Translations under genes and position numbers: made by a program
Notes under the pieces: generated by a model
Seen by the model: only the letters and a program-made list of their open reading frames with translations
The model's database searches: none
Told to the model about the DNA's origin: nothing
Source of the DNA: Ruminococcus sp. AF31-8BH
GTDB lineage: Bacteria; Bacillota; Clostridia; Lachnospirales; Lachnospiraceae
Length of the DNA: 64,000 bases
Direction of reading: 5' to 3'
Assembly: GCF_003460605.1 (NCBI RefSeq)
Contig: NZ_QTVN01000008.1
Coordinates: 1 to 64,000 of the forward strand
Part shown: piece by piece, positions 1-7,825 of the stretch
Layout: each line of letters starts with the position of its first letter
Position numbering within the stretch: position 1 is the first letter of the stretch

Positions 1-51
1 ACTGTAAATCTGCTGGCGATGCCTTCGAAGGTTCGAATCCTTCTCCATCCA
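1..51 (+). tRNA. tRNA-Tyr (GTA), 3' part only
   Basis: The window opens inside the anticodon loop. The anticodon GTA is at 4-6, followed by a long class II variable arm (about 14-28), a T arm containing GGTTCGAATCC and the acceptor 3' strand TCCATCC with discriminator A at 51. A long variable arm with a GTA anticodon fits bacterial tRNA-Tyr. No CCA is encoded. The 5' half lies outside the window. Confidence 0.9.
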
Positions 52-91
52 CTTGATGAATAATTTCATCTGTTGTAGCCAATGGTTACGC

Positions 92-164
92 GCCGATGTG
101 GCTCAATTGGCAGAGCAGCTGATTTGTAATCAGCAGGTTATCGGTTCGAGTCCGATCATCGGCT
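92..164 (+). tRNA. tRNA-Thr (TGT)
   Basis: Complete cloverleaf: acceptor GCCGATG pairs with CATCGGC, the D arm has GCTCAATTGGCAGAGC, the anticodon loop reads TTTGTAA with anticodon TGT, and the T arm has GGTTCGAGTCC. CCA is not encoded. It lies 40 bp after tRNA-Tyr in a co-directional tRNA cluster. Confidence 0.95.
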
Positions 165-189
165 TTTTCTTTGAAAAAGAATAAAATAT

Positions 190-263
190 CGCGGGATGGA
201 GCAGTCTGGAAGCTCGTCGGGCTCATAACCCGAAGGTCATAGGTTCAAATCCTATTCCCGCTA
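190..263 (+). tRNA. Initiator tRNA-fMet (CAT)
   Basis: The anticodon is CAT. Initiator hallmarks are visible: three consecutive G:C pairs at the base of the anticodon stem (GGG and CCC flanking the CTCATAA loop) and an unpaired 1-72 position at the acceptor end (C1 opposite T72). The T arm has AGGTTCAAATCCT. These separate it from elongator tRNA-Met. No CCA is encoded. Confidence 0.93.
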
Positions 264-268
264 CTTAT

Positions 269-341
<73 letters not shown>

Positions 342-354
342 TTTTGAATGCGAT

Positions 355-410
355 GGCTGTTTAGAAAAAGCCTGAGCATTTTAAATGTCAAAGGCTTCTT
401 CTAAACAGCC
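355..410 (+). other. Large imperfect hairpin between tRNA genes
   Basis: Arms at 355-373 and 391-410 are complementary over about 19 bp with a single mismatch, around a 17-nt loop. No T-run follows, so it is not a standard intrinsic terminator. It sits between tRNA-Phe and tRNA-Lys and could be a processing or transcript-stability element; the function is not shown by the sequence. Confidence 0.7.
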
Positions 411-437
411 AGACGTTTAAAATAAAAAATATAATAT

Positions 438-510
438 GGAGCATTAGCTCAGTTGGTAGAGCACTTGACTTTTAATCAAGTTGTCCGGGGTTCGAATCCC
501 CGATGCTTCA
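438..510 (+). tRNA. tRNA-Lys (TTT)
   Basis: Acceptor GGAGCAT pairs with ATGCTTC (one G:T), the anticodon loop CTTTTAA gives anticodon TTT, and the T arm reads GGTTCGAATCC. It is the last tRNA of the cluster and is followed by a terminator. Confidence 0.95.
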
Positions 511-520
511 CTAAAAAAAT

Positions 521-558
521 GCCGAAGACCTTCAAATAGGTTTTCGGTCTTTTTTTTG
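521..558 (+). terminator. Terminator of the tRNA cluster
   Basis: The arms GACCGAAAACCT-type and AGGTTTTCGGTC flank a short loop and are followed by eight or more T residues from about 550. Placement right after tRNA-Lys fits the end of the tRNA operon. Confidence 0.85.
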
Positions 559-634
559 TTTGAAAACATGACTTGCATAATAGAAAACTGTCCTGTACAA
601 TTATAAAAAATAATAAAAATTACGGGGGCATGTT

Positions 635-1912
635 ATGAAGAAGTTAATATGGGGAATTATGATTGTTTTTCTATTTTGCTTTCCTGTTTCAGCAGAGGCA
701 CAGACTTATTCGTTTAGTGCCTCCAAGGTAGTAATAAAGACTGGAAGTAAAAAAGAAATTCCTGTATATTCTGGAAAGAAGAAAGTGAAGGCTGATCTTT
801 TTAAATGGAAGTCTTCTAATAAAGGAATTGTTACCGTTTCTTCTAAGGGCATTATACGTGCCAAGAAGGCTGGGAGTGCGTATATTACGGCCAGCAGGGG
901 TAAGAAGAACATTCGCTGCAAAATTTTTGTATATTCTAAGACTGTAAAAACAGGATTTTATTCATACGGCAGTAGCGTTTCTATGAAAACGGGTGAGGGC
1001 ATTACACTTGTTCCGAAAAAGAAAGGCTCTGTAACAGTTTATAAATCTTCAGCACCGAGTATTGCCAGTGTTTCCTCGAATGGTACCGTATATGCGAAGA
1101 AAAAAGGAAAAACAAAAATTACCTATACATCTTATGGAAAATATAAGTATACAGCATCTGTTACTATTCAGGTAAAAGCACGGGGAACTTCTTATACATA
1201 TACGAAGACAAATTTCATTATGCATCGTGGGCTTCTAAGAGAAGCTCCTGAAAATACGCTGCCCTCCTTTAAATTAGCTGGTTCACGAGGTGCAAAATAT
1301 CTGGAATGTGATGTACGAAAAACTCTTGATGGGGTATATGTAGTAGCTCATGACAGTAATTTGATGCGCATGTGCGGTGTTGATAAAAGAATTGAGAAGA
1401 TTACATATGCTGAGTTGAAATCCTATCCCATTATTGGCGGTATGAATGCAGAATTGTATCCAGGTAATTATACACCGACTTTGCAGGAATACATTAATGT
1501 TTGCAATCAATATTTTGCAACTCCGGTCATTGAGCTGAAATGGACTTGCAAAGATGCTGAAGTAGAGCAAATGAACAAGATTTTCCTAACTTCCAAACGT
1601 CAGCCAATAGTTATTTCTTTCCGGGAAAAGCCGTTAATTAAATTGAGACAGATTAATTCAAAAATAGGCATTCAGTATATTATGAGGGAGGGAATTACAG
1701 AGTCTGCGCTTCGAGATGCTAGGGTTTATGGTTTTCAACTTAGCGTAAGCAGTGCGTATGTGAACCAAAAGACAATAGATGATCTGCATAAACAGGGAAT
1801 TAAAATCGCAGTCTGGGATATAACCAGTGAGCAGATCATGCGGCAGTATGTAGGCTGGAAGGCGGATTATATCACAACGGAAGAAATTTCCTGGGCCACA
1901 AAGACTTTATAA
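635..1912 (+). CDS. Secreted glycerophosphodiester phosphodiesterase with bacterial Ig-like repeats
   Basis: The 425-residue product begins with a signal peptide (about residues 1-22, ending SAEA). Two lysine-rich Big_2-type Ig-like domains follow (about 25-100 and 105-180), then a GDPD catalytic domain from about 195. The GDPD signature is clear: HRG at 197-199, the PENT segment with E206, an E-x-D metal site in YLECDVRKT and the HD of VVAHDSN. The family hydrolyses glycerophosphodiesters to glycerol-3-phosphate and an alcohol, so a secreted form could act on lipid head groups or teichoic acid. A GGGGG ribosome site lies 6 bp before the ATG. It is monocistronic, between two terminators. The Ig repeats suggest wall or glycan contact, which is inference. 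Confidence 0.88.
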   Translation: MKKLIWGIMIVFLFCFPVSAEAQTYSFSASKVVIKTGSKKEIPVYSGKKKVKADLFKWKSSNKGIVTVSSKGIIRAKKAGSAYITASRGKKNIRCKIFVYSKTVKTGFYSYGSSVSMKTGEGITLVPKKKGSVTVYKSSAPSIASVSSNGTVYAKKKGKTKITYTSYGKYKYTASVTIQVKARGTSYTYTKTNFIMHRGLLREAPENTLPSFKLAGSRGAKYLECDVRKTLDGVYVVAHDSNLMRMCGVDKRIEKITYAELKSYPIIGGMNAELYPGNYTPTLQEYINVCNQYFATPVIELKWTCKDAEVEQMNKIFLTSKRQPIVISFREKPLIKLRQINSKIGIQYIMREGITESALRDARVYGFQLSVSSAYVNQKTIDDLHKQGIKIAVWDITSEQIMRQYVGWKADYITTEEISWATKTL

Positions 1913-1960
1913 AGGACATTGATTTTTTAATAGATAAATATCTAAGAGGTGTATAAAAAA

Positions 1961-2010
1961 TCCAAGCTTTTAAGTAGTAATATAAATACTTAAAAACTTG
2001 GATTTTTTTG
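1961..2010 (+). terminator. Intrinsic terminator after the GDPD gene
   Basis: A long stem with arms TCCAAGCTTTTAAGTA and TACTTAAAAACTTGGA (one bulge) is followed by a run of seven T. It ends the GDPD transcript and faces the convergent yedF end. Confidence 0.9.
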
Positions 2011-2120
2011 TAATATTATTTGCGCAGCAAACGCTATTTTGGGGTGCACAAGATGATCTATCTTTGGTGGCTTGCAATCTCGTAAAAGGTATTGCTGTGC
2101 ACAAGCTTTATAGTAATGAA

Positions 2121-2759
2121 TTATGGGCGTACAATAGTTCCGGCGTTTTCCATGATTTCTACGATTTCATACATGTTTGTAACACCGCCTACGGCTAATT
2201 TCTCTTTTAGGCCGTAGAAATCAAGGCAGGTTCCGCAGGTGAGGATTTTGACGCCTTCTGCTTCCAGGGACTTCAGATCTTCGAGAGAGTCAGAACCTTC
2301 GCAGGTAAGGTAAGCGCCGGAATTATAGCAAAGGATGGTTTCCGGGAGCTGATCCTGTTTGGTAAGGGCAAAGATGAAAGATTTCATAAGAATTTTGCCA
2401 AGCTGTTCCTCTCCGTTTCCCATGGTGTTGGCGGACAGAACAGCTACAAGGCCGTGCTTCTTGGAATCTGGAGCACAGGTTGGTTCAGATGCGGCTGTGG
2501 GCTGAGAAGCTGTAGCTGCATTCTGTGCGCCTTTTTCTGGAATCTGGAAAGTTACAGCGTAATCTTTTTCGCCTTTTTTCTCAGCGGTAGACTGGAAGCC
2601 TCTGCTTGCTGCAAATTTAGTCAGGTTCTGAACGGCGATTTCATTATCCACCAGAACGGTAAGAACACCGCCTTCAGTCATTTCTTCAGATGCTTTCTTG
2701 GCATTTACTACGGGAAGAGGGCATGCCATGCCTCTTGCGTCTACAGTTTTGTTCTGCAT
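2121..2759 (-). CDS. yedF: YedF-type sulfurtransferase-like protein (TusA + DsrE-like domains)
   Basis: The 212-residue product has an N-terminal TusA/SirA domain with DARGMACPLP carrying the conserved Cys13, a linker rich in Ala/Thr/Pro (about 80-100) and a C-terminal DsrE-like domain with CGTCLDFYGL. This matches proteins annotated as selenium-metabolism YedF. The TusA Cys carries persulfide or selenide in relatives; the exact role of YedF is unsettled. The start was set at ATG 2759 because AAGGAGGAAC lies just upstream, while a longer in-frame extension to 2813 has no such support. It follows the DUF3343 gene by 37 bp on the same strand, a very common pairing. No selA, selB or selD is present in the window, so a selenium link is not demonstrated here. 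Confidence 0.85.
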   Translation of the reverse strand: MQNKTVDARGMACPLPVVNAKKASEEMTEGGVLTVLVDNEIAVQNLTKFAASRGFQSTAEKKGEKDYAVTFQIPEKGAQNAATASQPTAASEPTCAPDSKKHGLVAVLSANTMGNGEEQLGKILMKSFIFALTKQDQLPETILCYNSGAYLTCEGSDSLEDLKSLEAEGVKILTCGTCLDFYGLKEKLAVGGVTNMYEIVEIMENAGTIVRP

Positions 2760-2796
2760 ATAAAGTTCCTCCTTATAAGCACTTGTCAGTATTCTG

Positions 2797-3033
2797 TTAA
2801 ATGATGCATTCATAAATTCCCTCAGGCTGTAGATCCTGCTGTGAAAGCAGTTCTTCGAGAGATTGACGGCTGTTAAGATCTGCGCACCAGGAAAGTCCGC
2901 AGCTGGCGGAAATCGCCCTTGGAACAGGAATTAACCGCCCAGGTGCCTGGGCTGCCTTGCAGGCTTTTTCCATAGCGATGGCATCTGTGGTGCAGCGAAA
3001 GGTTATGATAAGTCGTTTTTCTCTGGATATCAT
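2797..3033 (-). CDS. DUF3343 protein (putative Se/S carrier-like)
   Basis: Small 78-residue protein. It matches DUF3343 by the opening (KRLIITFRCTTDAIAMEKAC), the middle PGRLIPVPRAISASCG and the WCADL segment. The Cys of ASCG is the expected conserved thiol; C-G-L-S-W-C gives a possible second thiol. The ATG at 3033 has CCTCAGGAGG directly upstream. It is the first gene of the DUF3343-yedF pair, which suggests sulfur or selenium trafficking with YedF. That role is inferred from family context only. Confidence 0.8.
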   Translation of the reverse strand: MISREKRLIITFRCTTDAIAMEKACKAAQAPGRLIPVPRAISASCGLSWCADLNSRQSLEELLSQQDLQPEGIYECII

Positions 3034-3064
3034 TCTATACCTCCTGAGGTTTTGTGTTATATTC

Positions 3065-3093
3065 AGTATAGTATTAAAATTGCAAATTTGCAA
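3065..3093 (-). promoter_or_regulatory. Promoter of DUF3343-yedF with perfect palindrome over -35
   Basis: On the minus strand TTGCAA (3088-3093) and TATACT (3065-3070) are 17 bp apart. The -35 lies inside a perfect 14-bp palindrome TTGCAAATTTGCAA (3080-3093), so a dimeric repressor could bind there. The binding protein is unknown. Confidence 0.5.
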
Positions 3094-3099
3094 GTTTTG

Positions 3100-3128
3100 T
3101 TGACAAAGTATTACTACAAGTGTAGAAT
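3100..3128 (+). promoter_or_regulatory. blaI promoter with BlaI/MecI-type operator
   Basis: TTGACA (3100-3105) and TAGAAT (3123-3128) are spaced by exactly 17 bp. A palindrome CTACAAGTGTAG at 3114-3125 covers the spacer and the start of the -10. TACA-N2-TGTA is the known core of BlaI/MecI operators, and the next gene downstream encodes BlaI. The geometry predicts autorepression. A second inverted repeat (CTATCTAT at 3197-3204, ATAGATAG at 3215-3222) is in the 5' untranslated region. Confidence 0.75.
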
Positions 3129-3293
3129 TAAAGTGATTATTCACTGGCTGCATTCTGCGTTACTGTGCATGGTGGGACCAGCAGCTAATTACCATACTAT
3201 CTATTGTGGGAAATATAGATAGAGAGGATGTACAAGGAGAACTTAAATAGGAATATGCGTGTTTGATGTGTCAATAAGGAGGGATAGAGTAGG

Positions 3294-3689
3294 ATGAAAA
3301 AAACAATTAACCGTCTTCCAGATTCGGAACTGGATATTATGCTGGTTTTGTGGAAGTATGAGCCGCCGATGACCAGAATTGAGATTGAACGTGTGGTAAA
3401 TGAGAAAAAAGCTTTAGCGCCAACAACCATACTTTCACTTCTTACCAGACTGGAGAAAAAGAATTTTGTGAAAGTGACAAAACAGGGAAAAATGAATCTT
3501 TACACGCCGCTGATTTCCCAGGAGGAATATCAGCAGAGTGAAAGCAAAAGTGTGCTGGAGAAGCTGTACGGCAATTCTCTGAAGAAATTTGTGGCTTCTT
3601 TGTACCAGGGCAAAAAAATGAATCAGGATGACATTAAAGAACTTCATGACTTTTTAGAGGAGCTGGAGGATAAAGAAGAGGATTTATGA
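3294..3689 (+). CDS. blaI: BlaI/MecI/CopY-family transcriptional repressor
   Basis: The 131-residue protein has the winged-helix pattern of the family: LPDSELDIMLVLWKYEPPM, the recognition segment ALAPTTILSLLTRLEKKNFV, the wing KQGKMNLYTPLIS and a C-terminal dimerisation helix ending EELEDKEEDL. Such proteins bind TACA-N2-TGTA operators as dimers and are inactivated by the cognate membrane protease. The start at ATG 3294 follows AAGGAGGGA. The stop overlaps the start of the M56 protease gene by 4 bp (ATGA), so the two are translationally coupled. Its likely operator is at 3114-3125. Confidence 0.88.
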   Translation: MKKTINRLPDSELDIMLVLWKYEPPMTRIEIERVVNEKKALAPTTILSLLTRLEKKNFVKVTKQGKMNLYTPLISQEEYQQSESKSVLEKLYGNSLKKFVASLYQGKKMNQDDIKELHDFLEELEDKEEDL

Positions 3690-5509
3690 CATCATTTATG
3701 TTTCTGATTTTGAAGATGAATGTGATTGCAGCATTGATAATCTGCGCAACTGTGTGGATCGGACATTTTACGAAGGGAAAATATTCATCGAAATGGAAAT
3801 ATTATATGTGGCTGATTGTTATGGTTTTTCTGCTGATACCCGTGGATTTCTCAGGAGGAAGTCTGCTTAGGATTCAGATCGGGCAGAAGGAAGCAAATAG
3901 CAGTGCAAGCAGTTCCTGGAGGGGAAAACAAAATGCCAGCAACCAGGCGGAGAATAAAAATGAAGCTGGGGAAACCTCCACAACAGATGCAGTACTTTCG
4001 GGAAATCTGATCAGTACAGTTGTTGATGAGAAGTCTAATGCTGTAAATAATGCAGCTGAAGAAAGTGCTAAGAGTGGACAAGTACCTTCTAAAGGTATTT
4101 CTACGATTACTCTCAGTTACGGCACGCTGCCGCTCGAAAAGCTTCTGAATGCGGCAGGAATCATCTGGCTGTGCGGAATTCTTCTGTTTGGCTTCACCAG
4201 GGGTATGCGCTATTATTTTTCCTTGCATAAGATGGAGCGTTGGAGTTACCCCGCAGATAATGAGGAAATGCAGGAATTGTATTTCAGGCTCTGCCGTAAG
4301 AAACATATCAAAAATCCGCCAAGGCTTCTTGTATGGGAAGGGCTTACCTCCCCGATGCTGGCAGGAATTCGCAATCCCGGACTTTATGTGCCGGAAAAGG
4401 CATTCACGCTGGAAGAACTGGAATTTATCTTTTCCCATGAGCTGTCCCATTATATGAGACATGACCTGTGGTATAAAATGCTGATGCTCATCGTTACAAC
4501 CATCTACTGGTTTAACCCGGCCCTTTACCTGATGCAGCGGGAAGCGGAGAAAGATATTGAAAATCTTTGTGACGGAAAAATGGCAGCCCATTATACCATG
4601 AAGAATCGGATGAAATATGGGGAGCTATTGCTAAAGATTGCGGCGAGCCAAAATCACATTCCTTATATGTCAGTGGGATTCAGTGATGGCAAGAAGGTTT
4701 TTAAGGACCGTATTTTGTATATGAAAAATTTAAGGTGCCTGAAGGAAAATGTTTTTCCGGCAGTATTGCTGGGAGCTATTTTGGTGGGAGCTCAGGTATT
4801 TGTAGGAGTTTCCTTCGATGCGGTTCAGGCGGCTGTAGGTGACCTGGTGGAATTTCAGCCAGATCGGGGAGCTGCAGGAGAATATGTAAACCTTATAGCA
4901 GAAAACAGTTCTGATAGCTCTTACGGAGCAGGAAGAGACAAGGATTCCGTTGCAGGAAGAAATCAATCTGCTTCCGGGAATATAAATGCAGATGGCAGCG
5001 AGACTTTGAACAGTGAGAGTACGAGTAAAGCTGATTATTCAGAGGGCATAGATACTAACGATGGAAGTACATCAGACAGTACTTCTGAATCTGGAAATTC
5101 AGGTACGGATTCAAGTGATGACTCCGTGACAGGCAGTGCCGAAACCAGAGGAATTACCTTAACGGATGAACAGGTCACAGTTTGGGCGAAGGATGGTTCC
5201 TGGGCAAATTATGTATATCGTGCCACAGATGGAAACTGGTATGATGGCAGCGGAAGACTGTATTATGAAAATGGCGGCGGAGAATGGACCCAGGCTGCAA
5301 CTGGTGAACAGGGGTCAGAAGATGCGCCGGAAACACCTTCTGAGAATGCGCAGGCGTCTTTGGTTGTTGTGGATGAGGAAGGGCTGAACTATCAGACTCT
5401 TTATCAGAACAGTGCCGGAGAATGGGAAAATAATGCTTCTGGTGCGTATTCGGATAATGGAGACGGAACGTTTACAGGGCCGGATGGAACCTTGTGGTAT
5501 GAGAATTAA
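3686..5509 (+). CDS. BlaR1-like M56 membrane metalloprotease with non-standard sensor tail
   Basis: The 607-residue protein has two N-terminal membrane helices (about 5-25 and 32-50), a Ser/Asn-rich extracytoplasmic loop, another helix near 155-172, then the M56 peptidase domain with the zinc motif HELSH (H251, E252, H255) and a later E residue in QREAEKDIENLCDGK. A further helix lies near 357-380. Classical BlaR1 ends in a penicillin-binding sensor domain. Here the extracellular tail is a Ser/Asp/Gly/Thr-rich linker followed by two Trp/Tyr/Gly-rich segments (about 495-540 and 570-607) with no SxxK motif. So it is a BlaR1-type signalling protease that probably cleaves BlaI, but the stimulus is unlikely to be beta-lactam acylation by the usual domain. 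Confidence 0.85.
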   Translation: MTSFMFLILKMNVIAALIICATVWIGHFTKGKYSSKWKYYMWLIVMVFLLIPVDFSGGSLLRIQIGQKEANSSASSSWRGKQNASNQAENKNEAGETSTTDAVLSGNLISTVVDEKSNAVNNAAEESAKSGQVPSKGISTITLSYGTLPLEKLLNAAGIIWLCGILLFGFTRGMRYYFSLHKMERWSYPADNEEMQELYFRLCRKKHIKNPPRLLVWEGLTSPMLAGIRNPGLYVPEKAFTLEELEFIFSHELSHYMRHDLWYKMLMLIVTTIYWFNPALYLMQREAEKDIENLCDGKMAAHYTMKNRMKYGELLLKIAASQNHIPYMSVGFSDGKKVFKDRILYMKNLRCLKENVFPAVLLGAILVGAQVFVGVSFDAVQAAVGDLVEFQPDRGAAGEYVNLIAENSSDSSYGAGRDKDSVAGRNQSASGNINADGSETLNSESTSKADYSEGIDTNDGSTSDSTSESGNSGTDSSDDSVTGSAETRGITLTDEQVTVWAKDGSWANYVYRATDGNWYDGSGRLYYENGGGEWTQAATGEQGSEDAPETPSENAQASLVVVDEEGLNYQTLYQNSAGEWENNASGAYSDNGDGTFTGPDGTLWYEN

Positions 5510-5536
5510 GTTAAAAATAAAATAATGTGAAATGTG

Positions 5537-5592
5537 GAAATCCCACCGAAATATTTGAGTATCTGACTCAAGGTATTTCGATGGGATTTTTA
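5537..5592 (+). terminator. Terminator after the blaI-blaR1 pair
   Basis: A long stem: AAATCCCACCGAAATA with TTTGAGT pairs with ACTCAA and TATTTCGATGGGATTT, followed by T5. It lies 28 bp after the stop codon. The next gene converges from the other side. Confidence 0.85.
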
Positions 5593-5595
5593 ATT

Positions 5596-7560
5596 TCATT
5601 CCTGCAAATCTTTAGCTGTAGAACCCGCAGGTTCAGCATCGTCAGCAACGGATGCAACTGCGCTTTGGGCACCAGGTACTTCAGCATTTTCTTTCTCAAG
5701 TGTTCCTTCTTCAGAATCCCCCGGATCTTCCTCTTCTGTCACCAGATATCCATGTGAGACCGGTTCAATGGTCTGTTCCATAATGCGGTGAAGCAGTTCC
5801 AGGCCGCCGGCACCTTTGAAGGTGCCATAGAGGAAGTTTTTGGAGATTTCTTCCGTGATAGATTCAAGTCCTTCCATAATCATGCCTTTTCCCGGAGTTT
5901 CGTACCAGCGAATCTGAAGTTCATCCTCTGGCAGGAAGAAAATATGGATTTTTCTGCGCACGCATTCTTCCAGAAAAGTAATCTCAAGCTTCAGGACAGC
6001 GGTGCCATTTTCGTCAGTGGTAAATTCTCCGCAGGTACCAACCAGATAACTCTCTTCATGAAGCGTAAGCCAGGATTCCTTTGCCTGCCCGAATCCAACC
6101 GGGAGGGGATGCCACTCTCCGGATTCCAGGAAGTTTACAGAGAACTCCCCTTTTTCACAGGTGAAAGAAAGCTTTTGCACACCCTCCGTCATATTATTGT
6201 GGAAAACCTGGATAAACAGAGGAAAAAGTCCAATGCTCTGTGGAGAAAGTTCAAAAATTTTCCCATTCAGTTGTAAGGCTGCCTGATGGGGATCAGGTGA
6301 AGGAATTCCTTTCACATAATTCCAGATATTCTGGCGGGCACCGGTGCTGCGGCGAAGTCCGGCAGGATTCTTTTTCCAGCCGCCTTTTCGAAGGGATGAA
6401 AGTGTCTGGGCAGTGGCGGTGCCGTTTTCTAACTGGGCAGTAAGGCGGTTCAACAGGCTCTGCGCGCATGGATTCTCAGGGAGAACGTCTGCAGGGTGAA
6501 ATTTCCGTGGAAAATACTTGCGGATAATATTCAGCATGACGCAGTTCTGAAACAGCTCGTTGTTGCCTGCATTGGTGACGATTACCATATTCATGTCCGG
6601 ATAAACAATTACGTTCTGCCCCAACATTCCGTTAAATTCAAAGCTGCCGGGGCGGGCCTCCATCCATATCTGGTAACCGTATCCGTAAGTGCCCTCGATG
6701 CTCTCCTTATGCTTGGCTGTGGAAACTTCCACCCAGAATTCAGGAATGATCTGCTGGCCGTTCCATTTGCCTTTCTGCAGATAAAGCTGTCCAAGTTTAG
6801 CCATGTCTTCCGCACAAAGGAAAAGTCCCCATCCTCCCTTGGTAATACCCTTAGGACAGGTTTCCCAGAAATAACGGGTAATGCCAAGGGGAGCGAAAAG
6901 CCGCGGCTCCAGATACTCTGTAAGTGTCTGACCAGTGCGCTCTGTGATAATTGCGGAAAGAACATAGGTGTTCAGACTGTTGTATAGGAAATTTTCTCCA
7001 GGGTTTCCGGTGATGGAAGAATTCATGTAGCTGGTGAGCCAGTCGTTGCCAGACACAATGCCGGATTCATTGAAGGTGATGCCGCTGGTCATGGTGAGAA
7101 GATTCTCCACGGTGACGGTGGGACGGAAAATTTTGGTGAAGGTATTCAAATTCTTCTGGAAAATATCATAAATATTTTCGTCCAGGGAAAGCTTGCCCTC
7201 TTCTACAAGAAGTCCGATAGCCATTCCTGTGATGCTTTTGCACATGGAATGGGTGACATGCCAGATTCCGCTGCGATAAGGCGCGAAGTTGGCTTCGCAG
7301 ATGACTTTCCCGTTTCGAAGAACCATGAAATGATGCATGTCTGTATAGTGGGAAGCCACCAGATCACGGAGCAGATCCGCCAGCATATCGGAAGAAATGC
7401 CCTGGCTTTCCGGTGTTGCTCTGGGAAATGGCTGCTCATAGGGCTTGTCAAATGGGAACTTGGGCTTTTGCGGGAAAAAATCTACTCTGCTTGCGCCATC
7501 GGTTTTTCCAAGAATGATATTGGTGATCAGTTCTGCAACTGCAATTTGTTCTTTTGCCAT
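5596..7560 (-). CDS. Serine hydrolase, beta-lactamase/class C PBP fold (PF00144-like)
   Basis: The 654-residue protein carries the SxxK nucleophile motif SMCK (S105, K108) and a YNS motif at 193-195 corresponding to YxN. The first about 340 residues form the serine hydrolase domain; the C-terminal about 240 residues are a beta-rich extension and end in an acidic, Ala-rich tail. No signal peptide is visible, so it is probably cytoplasmic, unlike true beta-lactamases. Family members are esterases, D-aminopeptidases or lactamases; the substrate cannot be told. AAAGGAG precedes ATG 7560. It stands alone and converges on the blaI-blaR1 pair; adjacency to a Bla-type regulator is suggestive but not proof of a link. 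Confidence 0.8.
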   Translation of the reverse strand: MAKEQIAVAELITNIILGKTDGASRVDFFPQKPKFPFDKPYEQPFPRATPESQGISSDMLADLLRDLVASHYTDMHHFMVLRNGKVICEANFAPYRSGIWHVTHSMCKSITGMAIGLLVEEGKLSLDENIYDIFQKNLNTFTKIFRPTVTVENLLTMTSGITFNESGIVSGNDWLTSYMNSSITGNPGENFLYNSLNTYVLSAIITERTGQTLTEYLEPRLFAPLGITRYFWETCPKGITKGGWGLFLCAEDMAKLGQLYLQKGKWNGQQIIPEFWVEVSTAKHKESIEGTYGYGYQIWMEARPGSFEFNGMLGQNVIVYPDMNMVIVTNAGNNELFQNCVMLNIIRKYFPRKFHPADVLPENPCAQSLLNRLTAQLENGTATAQTLSSLRKGGWKKNPAGLRRSTGARQNIWNYVKGIPSPDPHQAALQLNGKIFELSPQSIGLFPLFIQVFHNNMTEGVQKLSFTCEKGEFSVNFLESGEWHPLPVGFGQAKESWLTLHEESYLVGTCGEFTTDENGTAVLKLEITFLEECVRRKIHIFFLPEDELQIRWYETPGKGMIMEGLESITEEISKNFLYGTFKGAGGLELLHRIMEQTIEPVSHGYLVTEEEDPGDSEEGTLEKENAEVPGAQSAVASVADDAEPAGSTAKDLQE

Positions 7561-7825
7561 AGGCTGCTCCTTTCTGGTGAAGGGAATATTAGGTAACTGC
7601 TATATTAGTATAACCAAAAGTTGATTGAGCTTATTGTAGCAGTGGACAATTGCGGTGTCAATAAGGCAAAAAAGGAAAGTGCGGCTGTGATTTGGCAAAA
7701 ATTTTTCAGAAATCAGGTTCTATCCTGCAAGCGGACAGGCATAAGAATAACTATACCTGCACAATCATGGAAAGTGCGCAGTTCCATCGCGGTTGTGGAC
7801 AGGCATGAAAAAAAGGAGGACCTTT
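7561..7825. other. Intergenic, no gene seen
   Basis: This 265-bp divergent spacer holds the 5' regions of the serine hydrolase gene and the small repeat protein. A possible minus-strand -10 is in the ATTAGTATAA stretch near 7604. I see no RNA gene, and short open frames here have no ribosome site. Confidence 0.4.

Noticed and set aside
1998..2198. Short open frame on the plus strand after the GDPD gene
   Set aside because: It begins in the terminator tail, overlaps the yedF 3' end in antisense and has no ribosome site.
3851..4591. 246-codon minus-strand frame inside the blaR1 gene
   Set aside because: It is antisense to a well-supported M56 protease with HELSH and has no protein-like motif.
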